From: Siderastrea radians
Lineage: Eukaryota > Cnidaria > Anthozoa > Scleractinia > Rhizangiidae
Reading direction: 5' to 3'
Assembly (NCBI GenBank): GCA_964017195.1
Contig: OZ024894.1
Location: 31,770,388 to 31,834,387, forward strand
Length of the DNA stretch: 64,000 bases
In this document: one piece after another, positions 40,282-52,551 of the stretch
Position numbering within the stretch: the stretch's first letter is position 1
Layout of the letters: every line of letters begins with the position of its first letter
The notes under the pieces: generated by a model
Databases searched by the model: none
What the model was told of the DNA's origin: nothing
The model's input: the letters and a program-made list of their open reading frames with translations, nothing else
Program-made: the position numbers and the translations under genes

Positions 40282-40329
40282 AGCCGGATCAGAAGGGAAG
40301 GACCAAACTCAGAAGGGAAGGACCAAACT

Positions 40330-41590
40330 CAATATGTACAGTACATGTAGATTTCCCCTACTGTGTCAATACAGCTCCCATAGCCATAGTGAGGTGAATC
40401 TGAGTAAACTGTCACATGGACAACTTATGCTGAAGGTGATCTGGTTCTCAATTCCCACGATCTATGTGCTCACTTGTGCATTGATATTCCTAGGATAATT
40501 GCGATGCTGATCACTGTTGGTAGCGTGAAATTTTTAACAATTATTAATGTGAAGTTGTAATGTTGTTCTTTCACATCCAGAACATATGATTTTTTACCTA
40601 TGCCTACTACACATTATCTGGTAATTGCTAAAAGTAGTTTTTGTTGTTAATAAAATGTCTTCATTTCATTTCTGTCCAAACTGTTTACAGAAATTCTCCC
40701 TACTAATCCATGTAAATATACATTCTTTGAACTTTTCACAGGGGTAATATTCGAAACGGAAAATATAGACTATTGATTCTTACTGATCCCTATTCTCTGT
40801 TCTAAACTCAAACTCTCTTTTTTAATGCTCATTGACAATATGCACTGTTATGGAGAATTGAATCCTACGTGCAGGTCGTGTAAAAGTTGAGTATTTGTGA
40901 AATAATTTTCTCCTGTATGATCAGTATTTTTTACTGTATTTAAAAAAGAAATTATGTGCCAGTCACTGGTATTGAGAGTAAAGATAATGGTATTAAATAA
41001 TCAGGACATAATTTTTAACAATTTGTTTAGTCACCATTAACATACAGTGTAAGAGCTGAATGGGTATCTGGATACAGATGTCATGGTGAAGGGTCCAGCT
41101 CACTGCAATTCTATCATTGTTTTGAGACAATATTTTTTAAGCGGGTTGCATTTTGTTCAACTATTTGTGCGGGAGATTTTTGGCTTTCTAGCACCTTTCC
41201 ATGTCATTTGTATCAAAGTGACTTATTGTGAATAAACAATGTACTTTGAGAACAGTCTCTACTTACCTGATCAGGGAAGGTAATAAATTATATTTCATTT
41301 TGTGTATTTTTCTGTCATGGCTACATATTGACTAAAATCTGTTTTACCTTTTTCTGACAAAAAATAATGCCTTATTACACATACTTTACTTACCTTGCAA
41401 AAGGAGGATTGAAGAATGTGGCTTGATGAGTGTGAGAGTTGTAAATACTTACCTTGGAATGCAGATTGTTTAAATTGAATAGCTTATTAAAGATGTTGCT
41501 GATATTGAAGTGCTGTGATTTGAGCAAGATTTCTTAATCGCTCTTCTTCTCTGAGCCTTTACTGTAATTGCTTGCTTTTCCCTATCAGTT
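40330..41590. other. non-coding interval
   Basis: AT-rich; no gene or clear repeat seen. Confidence 0.5.
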
Positions 41591-41608
41591 GTAGTCTTTA
41601 AAAGGCCA

Positions 41609-41707
41609 TTGGTTGGAGCACTACGTTCTGTAAGGAGCGCACTCTAAAAAGAGCAACATATCTACATCCTGCAGCTCTTTTTGCCTTTCCTCAGTCAACA
41701 ACTACTT
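41609..41707 (-). pseudogene. Pif1/Helitron-type helicase remnant, C-terminal part
   Basis: Minus-strand codons give GKAKRAAGCRYVALFRVR then SLQNVVLQPMAF, the final conserved motif of Pif1/Helitron helicases (normally ending YVALSR). A TGA stands next to the preceding VVVD. The fragment continues the one at 47750-48136 across the LINE, whose 15-bp target duplication joins them. Confidence 0.65.
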
Positions 41708-42049
41708 TTTTTTTGATACTTACTTTTTTTCTTTTTTTTATATTTTTATTATGTTTTAACAAAGAGTACAAACAAAGAATAACACTTACAATAATGTGCA
41801 TATTTACAATTTTACATTAAAAAAACATGAAAAAATAACAAAAAGACAAGCAGGGAGAAGACAAATAGAGTAAATATCAACATTCTCGATCGCACAGAAA
41901 AAAAAACTATCAATTAAGTGAAACAGGGTAGGACTTTGTTCCATTTTTTGTAACGTTTGTCAATTTATTATTCTTAGAAGCAATATTTTGCTCGATCTGG
42001 AAATTTGCCCTAATCTTCGCTATGAAGACATTTAGTCTAATTTACACCT

Positions 42050-42982
42050 TTAGATGTAGAATTTAGCTAATAATAAGAGATGATTTAGAATAAGAAAGTC
42101 TTCTATGACATTAAAAACTCCGAAGAGGACATTTTCTAATGTTAAGGAAGTTGTAATTATCTTTTGTTTAATAAGCCAAGAAGAGAGCAAATTCCAGAAT
42201 GTTTTTGTTACATTGCAATGGAAAAATAAGTGCTCGAGGGATTCAACCTCTGTTTGACAGAAGGCGCAAAATGGCGAATCAATCATTTTAAATCTAAATA
42301 GTTTGTCATTTGTAAATACAATGTTATTTAACAGTTTGTACTGAAATTCTCTAATTTTTGTGTCGGTTGTAACAGTAAAGGGTAGAGAGTAGATCTTTTT
42401 CCACTCCACAGAGAGTTCGGGGTATTTTTGATTTAATTTTATTTGAGCGGAAGGCGTAGTTTGTTTTTTACGTTTAAATTCATTGTAAATCATTTGAGAT
42501 GTAACTTTCAATAGATCGACGTTAACGCCATCTTTGTTAATTTGAATAGTCTCATTTGAAGGAGAATAAACGCACTGTTGTCTTTGTTTGATAATTAGTC
42601 TCCATTCGTTGGGAATAGCATTGATGATCCCCATTAATTTGAAATAATGAATAGGAGATAATTGCAAGTGCAAAATCTTTTCACTTTCGAGAAACCTGCC
42701 AGTATTAGATATTAGGTCTCCTATTTTGACGATTCCGTGATCGATCAAATGTTTTATGAAACACGACTTTTTTTCAATAAGAATATGCTTATTGTTCCAT
42801 ATTGTTTGATTCACAACATCTTCATAGGAAACTACGTTTGTTGCGTTCAAATCAGACCATGCCTCAAGGCATTCTTTGTAGAAATCCGGAAGATAGATAG
42901 GAAGTTTACGGGTGTCAAAGTTACAGTGCAAAATGAATTTTCCGCCAACTTCGCCTAAGAAAGTATCAAGAATATTTTCCAT
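42050..42982 (-). pseudogene. LINE ORF2 C-terminal part with zf-RVT
   Basis: About 310 codons. CAFCQTEVESLEHLFFHC is the CCHC-type zf-RVT motif that closes many LINE ORF2 proteins. The piece is in a different frame from the reverse transcriptase part above it, and the two overlap by 28 nt. Confidence 0.75.
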
Positions 42983-44364
42983 GGGTTACTATACTCCTCA
43001 ATATATTTTTTCAAGGTAATAATTCTCTGTGATAAAATCATAGATTGAATATTAATATCGAGCATCTTAAGGCCACCATTTTCAATATCGTTGATAAGGG
43101 CAGATCGTTTTATCTTATCGTTTCCTCTCCAAATAAAACCATAGAGCAGTTTATTTACATCTTTTATAAGATCCTCTGAGACCGAGATTAGTGAGGCTTT
43201 ATACATAAATTTGGGAATAGCAAACGTCTTGACGATCTGAATCCTGCCGAGTAATGTAAGACCTCTCCATTTCCACATGTTAAGAACTTTTTGAATGGAC
43301 TTCAAAATGTTGTTAAAATTGGAACTTTTTCTTGTTGGCTTATGATAATCAAAATAAATCCCTAATATTTTAATTGACGTACAAACTTTATGATAAAATT
43401 CTTCTCGCACAAGTTTTTGAGGTCCGATTGCAAATAATTCTGTTTTCTCATCGTTTACACAGAGCCCAGAAAACCTAGAAAAGTACTTAAGCGTTACAAA
43501 AAGGTGTAAATAGGAAAGCTTGTCTTTTAAAAAACATGTCATATCATCCACAAAAAGCGTTAATTTTATTTCCTCGTTGTTAAATGTCAATCTGTGAATA
43601 TTCCGATCTTGTCGAATATAACAAGTGAGCACTTCCAAGGCAAGAATGAAGAGTAGAGGTGAAAGCGGGTCACCCTGTCGTACTCCACGATTAACGCAGA
43701 AAAGATCCGTGGTAAAACCATTGTTTAGTACACAACTTGATAAATTTGTATAAAGGGTATTAATCCATTGCATAAAATACGTTCCGAAATTATACTGTTG
43801 CAAGACTTGTAAGAGAAATTTTCTATTTAAAGAATCAAAGCCTTCTCAAAATCAATTGCTACCAAAATCCCCAATCTATTGTTTTTCTTTGCATAATCTA
43901 GAGTATCATCGATTGTTCTTACTGCGTCAAAGATTGATCTTCCTTTTATAAATGCAGTTTGGCTATGATGAATGAGACTGGGTAGAATTGGTTCCAGTCT
44001 CTTAGCTAGTGCTTTTGAACGCAATTTTAACGTCTACATTAATTAGTGAAATTGAGCGCCAGTTTTTAAGAAATCTTTTATCTTTACCTTTCTTCTCGAG
44101 TAGAGTGATCATTGCTTGTTTCTGAGAGGTGGAAAGCTCGCCATGACGATGTGCGAAATTTAAACATTCAACAAGACATTTTCCAACGAGAGGCCAAAAT
44201 GCGACGTAAAACTCAACTGTAAGCCCGTCATTTCCGGGTGTTTTATTTTTCTGGAAAGTTTTTAACGCCGCGAAGCATTCGCTTATAGTAAGTTGTTTGT
44301 CGACTGAGTCCCGTTGTTCGTCTGTTAGTGTATTGGTGTCCACCTTACTAAGGAAAGATTCCAT
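42955..44364 (-). pseudogene. LINE reverse transcriptase, broken into three frames
   Basis: Pieces 44364-44002, 44024-43827 and 43803-42955 are in different frames. Visible RT motifs: KTPGNDGLTVEFY, AFIKGRSIFDAV, NRGVRQGDPLSPLLF, and LFVDDMTCF, where the usual FADD is FVDD. The breaks near 44010 and 43815 show it is dead. Confidence 0.85.
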
Positions 44365-44738
44365 TAAGTTCTCGTCAGAATGATCAACCTTCTTATCATA
44401 AAGGTTTGCATAAATGGATTGAATTTCATTTAAGATCTCCTTGGTTTGGATGTAGTTTTGTCGTTTTCCGTGTTAAGTTTTCTTATGCAGCTTTTTTTCT
44501 TTCGAGAGTTTTCCAGATTCAAAAAGTACTTGATGATTTTTTCGCCATACTCATACCAGTTCGCTCACTCCTTGAGCTACAAACTCATACTGACGATCAT
44601 AGTCTGTTTGGAGAATTTCCAACTCGTTCAGATTTTTGGAGCTTGGGTCTTCATCACATGCTAGTTGACATTCCTTAATCGTCTTTTCTAAACTAAGTAA
44701 TGTTGCCCTTCTCTCCCTAGCTTTGCATTTGCTATACG

Positions 44739-45650
44739 CTATTGTTTCCGAATTTTGTAATTAATATGGTCCCACAGAACCCGAGGATCTTCAATTTCTC
44801 TACCCTCCTCAATCCATGTGCAGTATCTGTCTCTTATAAGCGATACAAAATTTTCATCGTCGATTAAGCTTGCATTGAATTTCCAGAAGGAAGGGCCGTG
44901 GCGTTGCTCCTCGATTCCGTTTATAAATAACGTTATTGCCGAGTGATCCGATTTAATTGCTGGAATGATATCTACACTCTCTACATCTTCTTGTGTACTA
45001 CTGGAAATTAACCAAAAATCTAATCGTCGTTGAACCACGGGATTCTTCTGTCGCCAGGAAAAGCGCTTTACGTCTGGGTTTCTAATTCTCCAGATGTCTA
45101 TCAGGTCAAACGAAGAGCGGATTTGATCTATTATTTTAACCGATTCTTTTAATTTTGGCTTTCCTCCTAATCCATCGAATTCAGGATTTAGAATAACATT
45201 GAAATCACCTCCAATGATCATATCACATTCAGCTTCTGTATTCAAACTCTCGAGCTCATTTTGAATGTCCTGGAAGAAGGTGCACTGTACACTGGTTTTA
45301 TTTGGAGCGTAAATATTGACAAAGACAAAAGGTTGCTCTTGTACATTGGCCTTTAAAATAATAAAACGGCCTTCATTGTCATGCATACACGATTTCAATT
45401 CAAAATTTAGCCTTTCTTTAATGAGAATAAAAACTCCTCTACTATGTTCCGAACCATGTGCGGAATAAAGATCACCTTTCCACTGAGATTTCCATATATT
45501 TTCAACGTCTACCGTACTATAAGTTTCTTGTAAGAAAATTATGTCCGCCTTATCTTTGTTCAGCCACTGAAAGAGCGCCTTTCGTTTCTCAAAGGTTCTA
45601 ATCCCTTGAGCATTAAGCGACAGCAGTCCAAAATTTATATTGTGCTTCAT
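44739..45650 (-). pseudogene. LINE AP-endonuclease domain
   Basis: 303 codons from the ATG at 45650. It has SLNAQGI, FLQETY, NIYAPN, IIGGDFNV, RRLDFWLIS and SDHSAI in the order of an APE-type endonuclease, which nicks the target DNA. The frame closes before the reverse transcriptase begins, so the ORF is truncated by mutation. Confidence 0.85.
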
Positions 45651-45827
45651 GAATAAAATAGTGAAAACAAAAAATGCAAAAATTTTCCCTGCTTTTAGTA
45701 TTCAAAAATAGTGTGAAAGAGGTATGTGAAACTAAATTTAAAATATGGTAATATAGCGTTTCCAAAAGAAAACATGAACACGAACAATTACAATAATTAA
45801 TGGTGTTAACGACACACAATAAGTAAG

Positions 45828-45967
45828 GGTTAGACAATGAGCGCGAGTGTTCTATGGGATATAGTGTCCCGAGCAAAGATAGAATGCCACGAGGCCTGCG
45901 GCCTCGTGGCATTCTATCTTGCGAGGGACGTTATATCCCATAGGACACGAGCGTTCATTGTCTAACC
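45828..45967. repeat. 140-bp near-perfect hairpin
   Basis: GGTTAGACAATGA... pairs with the end ...TCATTGTCTAACC, and the centre is CCACGAGGCCTGCGGCCTCGTGG. It lies inside the LINE, between ORF2 and the MITE. Probably a fold-back element. Confidence 0.85.
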
Positions 45968-45970
45968 GTC

Positions 45971-46832
45971 TTAGAACATGGTCACACCCACGAAGAATTT
46001 CGTTTTTGCCTGCAGATTGTTTTTTGGCATTTTAATTTTTTAGTTCTCACCTTAAAATCACGTTGCTATTTTGTTTACGATATTTTCGCTATTGTACGCA
46101 TGCCTTTGAGGTGCAATGCTTTAGAGTGTTTCACCGCGCAGTTTATCGCAATTGGTGTGTAAACAGCCATGAGCCAATACACGGAGATTTGGATCTCGAG
46201 GCAGTGATCGCCTCTAAAGATTTTCTAGATTTACACTGGTGAAAGCAGTCTTCGAGGCGCTACAACCACCGACACCAGCAAGTGGGGAACCCGCAGGAAA
46301 CTCCAAGAGGCCAAATTAAGTCAAGTTCAAGTACAACACTCGTAGTCTGGCAAACACGGAGAAACAAGTCTGTCCTTCTGTTTCAATTAAGGTAAGAACA
46401 GTTCGTATTTCATGTAAAATAATGGTTTTTCTTTCGATTTGCCTTTTGCTATGCTATTATACCGTAAGATTGCATTTTTTTGTTAAAACGCAAAAAATAA
46501 TGAGTGTTTCTAGCCGTTGAAACTGTTGATTTTATCGATTTAGTTATAAATATTCACAGAGAATTTGTGCATTCATTAGTAGTTTCTACTTAGTCATTAG
46601 TATGCTCTATATAGAGCATACTAATGAGGCTTCCAAACAAAGGAAAACAATGCCTCATTAGTATGCTCTATATAGAACCACTAATGAATGCAGAAATTCT
46701 CTGTAATTTTACCCCGCAATTTCCCTGTGCTTCAAAGCCCCCACCACTTTACATAATTTAAGACAGTTTATGGAATATAGAGCATCGAAATGCTGGACAC
46801 TGATTGGCTGAGTGGGTGTGACCATGTTCTAA
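45971..46832. mobile_element. MITE with 21-bp terminal inverted repeats
   Basis: TTAGAACATGGTCACACCCAC and its exact inverse are the ends. An internal palindrome around 46600-46630 (GTATGCTCTATATAGAGCATAC) is repeated in part at 46650-46675. It is nested in the LINE, so it is younger. The target duplication is not resolved. Confidence 0.8.
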
Positions 46833-47117
46833 CATCAGATGACACAATAAAATAGTAGCCAGCGTAAGCTGTTAATTAAGCTACCAACAAACAAGGTCTT
46901 GCAGATGAAATGGCAAGGAAGAACGTATAAATTATTCTGGAGGCTTCATTTAAATTACAAAAGGAGGAAGCAAAAAATACAAAGTTTGAGAGGCAAACCT
47001 ATGAAAAAATTAATCTACCGTCAATAAAAAATTTGTCCGGCTCGGCTCGGCTAAAATAGGCTGGCTTACCCGCCTTCTTTGCCGCAAAAAATTTAGGCAG
47101 CAACTTCTTTTTTCGAT

Positions 47118-47720
47118 CTACAATTTCTTTAGGAAGATCAGCAGAGATTCCAGAGATTCCAGCAGAGATTCCAGAGATTCCAACTTTCTGGCCTTGTTCA
47201 AGACCCTTTCACGATCCGGATAGCGGAGAAAGCGCGCGATGATCTGTCGTGGCTTAGCTGCTTCTGGGTTAAAAGTTCCAATTCTGTGGACCCTCTGAAA
47301 TTCGATGTCGGAGGCGTCATCAATTCCAAGCTCTGACTTCATAAACTCGACTAAAACGTGTTGTGTGTCTTCCGCACCTTCAGGGTCTTCTTCTATACCA
47401 TAGAACCTAAGGTTCTCTCTTCTCTGGTAAACTCCCATGTATAGAACTTCTTGTCTGAGCGCGGTGCAATCCTTCTCTAACTTTTTAAGTTGTTCGACCT
47501 CACTGTTGAGGAATGTCATTCCTTTCTCCAATTCTTCGATCGACTGCATGGCCTTTCTTGTTGTTGACTCGAGAGTTTCCACTTTCATACTTAACTTGTT
47601 TACTTTAGCGTCTACATTTTTAACATGGCTATCAAGACTGTCCAGTTTCGTTTCCAGCGTTTCTAGCTTTTGAAGTACCATTTCCAGCTTAGGCAACACT
47701 CCTTCGGCCATTTCCAACAC
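47118..47720 (-). pseudogene. LINE ORF1 (coiled coil plus RRM-like)
   Basis: 200 codons. A long heptad region (LETLETKLDSLDSHVKNVDAKV ...) precedes RRENLRFYGIEEDPEG and PRQIIARFLRYPDRERVL, the pattern of L1-type ORF1 RNA-binding proteins. The C-terminus becomes a tandem LESLESLLESLESLL run encoded by a duplicated 21-bp DNA unit (gattccagcagagattccaga type), which has altered the normal end. Confidence 0.8.
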
Positions 47721-47749
47721 CGAATGTACTTCGTCGTGGTCGCTGTTCT

Positions 47750-48136
47750 AGTCAACAACTACTTGAGCCAATGTTTGCCCTTGCGACTTATGAATTGTAC
47801 GTTGTCTATGTTTTAAGGTTTCTAATTCTCGCCTACCCTGTCTATATTGCCTCTGATATTCCAGTCTCCTGTTTCTCTGCTCCTCTGTCTCCTGCTGACG
47901 GCTTTGTCTTTGCTGGGCCAAGCGCTGCTCCCTCTGCTCCGTGGTTTCTTGTTGTCTCCTTCGCCTTTGTTGCTCGCGCAGAATTTCAAGACGGTCGGTT
48001 CTCGCTCCAGCGAAGTTTCGGTGGTAAACCTCCCTCAGCGAGAATTTCCAGCCAATCCTTGAATCAGGCGTTGTTGTCTTTGTTCTTGCTCCTCATTTGC
48101 ATCAGAAATTGGTGGTGTTTCACCGACAGCAAACAT
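47750..48136 (-). pseudogene. Pif1/Helitron-type helicase remnant, N-side part
   Basis: The minus strand begins at an ATG at 48136 (MFAVGETPPIS), is shifted once, then reads a Glu/Gln/Arg-rich stretch (REQRLAQQRQSRQQETEEQR) and TIHKSQGQTLAQVVVD. The latter is the conserved helicase motif before the final YVAL motif. The helicase core between them is missing. The LINE then interrupts it exactly at VVVD. Confidence 0.65.
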
Positions 48137-48454
48137 TTTTTTTTTCTACACAGACGGTGAATAAACACGTCAGCACTCAACGAATAAACATGAGAGTGTG
48201 TCATTGTCAGCGGTCGCGCGATTCATTTTATGGGGACCGGAAAAAAAGCAGTTCTAACCGGTTATAACCAGTCGTGTTGCGTGGAAACCAAATGAAACAT
48301 ATGACGTCATACTGCATGACGTCTGAGTAGAGCCTTAGCATGGTTTTGTTGCTAGGCGACTGCGGACACCATCGGGAGATATACACCTAATTCAAAAAAG
48401 GTTGCTTTTGGCTTTGGTCATTCGTAGCCCGCAATGCACTGCTGTTTAAGGGCC

Positions 48455-49077
48455 ATGCCGGCGCCATATTCCGAGGACTTGAGGTGGCGAGTAATCTGGT
48501 TTGTACTTCACATGGGTCATACGACAGAGGAAACTGCTTTCTACTTGGGCGTTTCTGAATGGAAAGTTCAACGCTATGTGAGATAGTTTTTAACTACGGG
48601 CAGCATTAACGCAAATCCACTAGGTCGACCATTCGGATCCGTAAAATTTGTACCACGCGAGGAACTAATAATCCTCGAGGCCGTGTTAAAAAGCCCAGAG
48701 AAAACACTTGCTGAGATTCTTGACGACGTTTACAGAGAGACAGGTTCAACCTTTTCTTGCTCTACCCTGCACAGTACTACTTCAGAAGGAACGGGATTAC
48801 GCGCAAAGAGGTAAGCTATGTATTATTTTGATTTGGGACTGACTTAGCGCACCGCTTTTGCCGTACTCTCGGCTTCCTGCTGGTTTTTTTTTTTTGTAAC
48901 CTCCAGTAAATCATATTTTGCAAAATATTCGCACCTATATCATCTTTATTCTTTGAATTTATTTTTCAGCTTCGAGAGATTGCTTTGCAAAGAAATACAG
49001 AGCTCCGAGCGAATTACTGGGCCAATGTCTGCATGGTTGACCCAGAGATGTTGGTGTTCATCGACGAAAGTGGGTTT
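48455..49077 (+). pseudogene. Tc1/mariner-like transposase, two exons, broken
   Basis: Exon 1 (48455-48810) has a helix-turn-helix start MPAPYSEDLRWRVIWFV, then TAFYLGVSEWKVQRYV, a stop (TAG) and LGRPFGSVKFVPREELIILE. Its frame is lost near the end. The donor is GTAAGC at 48811. Exon 2 (48970-49077) continues with ANVCMVDPEMLVFIDESGF, the first catalytic Asp of the DDE core, ending at a GTAAGT donor. The rest of the catalytic core is missing or replaced by repeat DNA. Non-functional. Confidence 0.75.
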
Positions 49078-49279
49078 GTAAGTAGAGTTCAGTCTCTATA
49101 AACAAAGTTGTGACGATGTAAATTGGGGGGGCTACTGGGCATAACTCGCGCTGCTATAATTTTAGCCACAATCTTGAAGCTCTTTCAACTCTCTGAGTTG
49201 CTTTAAAATGGCTCCCCGTAGTTGGACCTGAATAATAAAATATTAGAAAATAAAAAAATCGGTTACCATTTTGCAGCAC

Positions 49280-49620
49280 TAATTAATGATAGTGGAGAAT
49301 GCGGGCAAAGCCCGCCAGCGGAGCTCCATTGCTAAGCAAATTTGGTAACCTATCGATCCGAGAAATTTTAATTGTGACGTAATAGTCACATGACCATCCG
49401 TACGTACGTACCTCCGTCCGTCTCTTTGGGAGGGGGAGGGGAGTCCCAAGACAACCTGACCAGGGGGGGGGGCGTAGAGAATGCCATCTTTTCTTGGCGG
49501 GAAATCGAGCGGTGCTTTTGGGCATCCGGCGTTTTTCTTGGCGGGAAATAGCATGGGCATCGTCGCTTTTGAAAAAGAGGTTTCTTTAAAGGCTTAAGCT
49601 TCTTTGGCAAAACGATTGTA
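49280..49620. repeat. GC-rich repeat insert
   Basis: A block with CGTACGTACGTACC, poly-G tracts and two copies of TTTTCTTGGCGGGAAAT (49490-49545). Open frames here are artefacts. It sits where the rest of the transposase should be. Confidence 0.4.
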
Positions 49621-50284
49621 CGAGAGTACTAAAGTACTTAACAAAAAAAACATCTAATATCTATAAATGGAAAGAAAAAGTTCAAAAGAATACTGGTAGA
49701 AGGCGAAAAGTTCAAGTTACAAAAGCTGCCTTCATGCAAAGGACTTCATCGCTTTGTTTTCTTCACGGCAGAGAGCTTGCCCTGTTCTGAAACATAACCG
49801 AGTACGTGAAGTTTTTTAAATGGTCTAAGGTACATAATTTTGAGTATTACGGTCAAAGAAAGTACGTTTTGAAATGGGAATTTAATTTATGTCATTAGAA
49901 ATGTGTCATTTACTTTTGACTTTAAAAAATTATTAGAAAACGCGCTCATATTTGTGACAGATGTAATCTTAAATATTTGCCATACTCAGCCGATTTCACT
50001 CGCGTGGACCGATCCACGATTTTGAAAGTGTAACGCGAATTGCATTTAAGTATAAACTTACGGGTTTTCGAATAAACTTTTTTCAAAAATGATTGCTCTG
50101 TCCATTATTTTGTGTTTGTTTTTTCATAACAGTAGGTCTAAGCACAGTCGCAAGACAACTAGCTGCACAAGTATCACTTCAGTGAGATTACGACGAATAA
50201 TTGCTTTCAATTTTGACTTTCGGGTACATCTCTTTGTGCAATTGTCGATTTCTTGTCCTAGAAGTTTTCAATAGTAATAACCTT

Positions 50285-50740
50285 TTAAGCGAAGCAGTTG
50301 TCGGTTTAAAGCTATTTTATCCCAAAAGCTTCCGAAAACAGTCTTGTGCGTTCCTTAAAAGTGGGTAACTTTGTATAGGCTTACTTCGCATCCGCAAAAC
50401 TTATGCCGGCATAATTTAAAGCGAGTTTGGTGGTCTCTACTGAGTTAGAAAACGAAATATAACAGTTATTTAAAAAACTATAAGCGAAGCAGTTGTCGGT
50501 TTAAACCTATTATATCCGAAAAGCTTCCAAAAACAATTCTGTGCATTTCTAAAAGCGCTCAAATTTGAAATAATTTGCAGCCCCAAAACTTATGCCACAG
50601 AGTTAAGCATGTTTGGTATTTGTTTTCAATCTCGATGGTCTCAAGTTAGAGAATGAGATATAAGGGAAGCAGTTTTGAGTTTAAAGCTGTTTTATCCGGT
50701 AAGTAATGAGTGTGTTCTTCAAAGCGCTCGAATTTTTTCT
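50285..50740. repeat. three diverged tandem copies, about 180-195 bp
   Basis: TAAGCGAAGCAGTTGTCGGTTT starts copies near 50287 and 50483, with a diverged third near 50661. All contain a GCTTCC/AAAACA... block and a GCGCTC(A/G)AAT block. Confidence 0.75.
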
Positions 50741-52320
50741 CGGCTGCTATAAAAGCCTAGGCGACATTTCTTCGATAAGTTTATTACAAGTGCTTCAAAA
50801 CTCCCAAAATCCTTTCTTTCGAATAATCCCAGTAAAATGCCGGTGAAATGCCTGTATAAACTTTTGACCAGACTAATAGTGGCAGTTCAAGTTATTTGTT
50901 AACATCCGAACGCGATGAAGATAACCCATTTAAATTTTGTTGTTGTAAATGAGCGCCGTTTTGAAGTTCATTCAAGCGAACAGCCAATAATCCAAGGAAA
51001 TTTGACAAGCCTTGACAGTTAACTGACAGGATATGGAAACATTGCAAAAACCAAGCAAGACGGCTCGTGAGTAAAATATGTGTTCAGTTTGATGCCCGAA
51101 AAAAAAATCAAGCTGTGCTCAGCCTCTAGAATGACCTTTCGAGCTTGGTTTTACATGCAGAACAGATCCCCAAAGTATTGGAGGACAATTCGGAACACTT
51201 TCGGGCTTTTTGAGAAACACTTTTCGGAAGCGAACGAGCCAAAAAAGCCCCGAAATATATTTCAGACCGAAAAGTTTCGGACTATTTTTGAGAAACGAAC
51301 ACCAATTTATTCCTTGGCGGCTCCGTTTTTAGGCTTGGCTAAATCTATATATTATTTTAATTATGGAAATATTTGTTCCAGGATTTGATTTTGGCTGTTG
51401 CCCCAAAAGTTTGCTCTTTACTGAGCGCATCAAGGCTGGAAACATCTAATTCGTCAGGTCTTACCTTTTCTCGTAGTCTGTATCTTCCGTCTCCTTTTTC
51501 TCCCCCGCAGTTTTTTCCAAAAAATGGAAATCGCGGACACTCCCGTTGACTCCCGTTTATCTGGTGATAATATTAATTAGGATAAGAAACAAACGAGTGT
51601 GGTAAACAAAGGAAAGTTATTTTTTGACAGAAAAGTCTTCTTTCTTTCCTTAAAAGCGTGAATGTATTGAGCAATGACAAAAAGCAAACAAAAAAAACAC
51701 CATTAAGCTGAATTTTCTACCTAAGAGCTAAAATTTCAGAAGGGTGAGAGTTTTATCTTTACATTAAAATCACGTGCTGCAGTTGCATCGGCACGGAATC
51801 TTAATCGGACGTTGAGAAAGGTTTAGGAGAGTAATTAGTCGTGACTTATACAGAATTTTCTGGGATTTTTATGGCTTAATTATACAGCTACAGTCATTTC
51901 CCTGTTCAATCATTGTATTGGTTACAATAAAAATAAATAGACATACCAGCATTTTAGCCCAAACTCTTAATTTGAACTCCGGCATGTTAGGATGCTTTGT
52001 CTTCAGCCGCTCCAAAGTTCCGTCTTCCTCAGCTGTAACAGTATCTAATTATTAAAGTATAGAAATCTGTTAGTTATTACTTTATCTTCCGAAAAATGGA
52101 GACATACAAACAATTGGAATGAAAGATACAAAGAAATACAAAGAAGAACGGTAGCGCATCGACCTACCTGTAAGACGTCGTCTTTTGGTGGCTGTGCCCG
52201 AGGTTGTGGCAGTACACGTTGAAGACGCCCTCTTCGTTGCACCAGAGGATGCTGCGGTCCACAATGCCACCCATCCCCTTTTTTCAAGAGACAAAGCCTC
52301 GGCCAGGTTGGTGTTAGATG

Positions 52321-52551
52321 TTATGTCGAATCTTGTTCGCCTGGTGGTCCGAAGTATCCAAAATCGAAATCAGTTTCTTCAATCTTCTCTCCAATATATT
52401 CTTTCAGCTCTCCGTACGATGCAAACCTTGGAACATCCTTCAATTGCAAGCATTCCTTCACTATCTTCCTGTCGGAAGAGTCCAACCTCTTCAAAACAAT
52501 ATTAATATTTTCCATCGCTGGAGGTCCAAATAAGAAAATACACGGATCCAA
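52321..52551 (-). CDS. hypothetical minus-strand ORF in the Tc1-like element
   Basis: 76 codons (or 64 from the inner Met at 52515). LDSSDRKIVKECLQL and FASYGELKEYIGEKI are helical and charged. A second frame downstream (to 52160) has a Thr/Ser/Arg-rich stretch and a donor-like GTAGGT. It may be a cargo gene; no family recognised. Confidence 0.35.
   Translation of the reverse strand: MDPCIFLFGPPAMENINIVLKRLDSSDRKIVKECLQLKDVPRFASYGELKEYIGEKIEETDFDFGYFGPPGEQDST

Larger units (their letters stand above)
41708..47749 (-). mobile_element. L1/Tx1-type LINE, dead, with 15-bp target duplication
   Basis: AGTCAACAACTACTT occurs at 41693-41707 and 47750-47764. The element runs on the minus strand: ORF1 near the upper end, ORF2 below it, and a T-rich tract at 41708-41745 (the poly-A tail of the minus strand). 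Duplication length and tail fit target-primed insertion. ORF2 is shifted several times, so the copy is inactive. A TIR element and a hairpin sit between ORF1 and ORF2. The upper end may be 5' truncated, since ORF1 starts 30 bp from the duplication. Confidence 0.9.
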
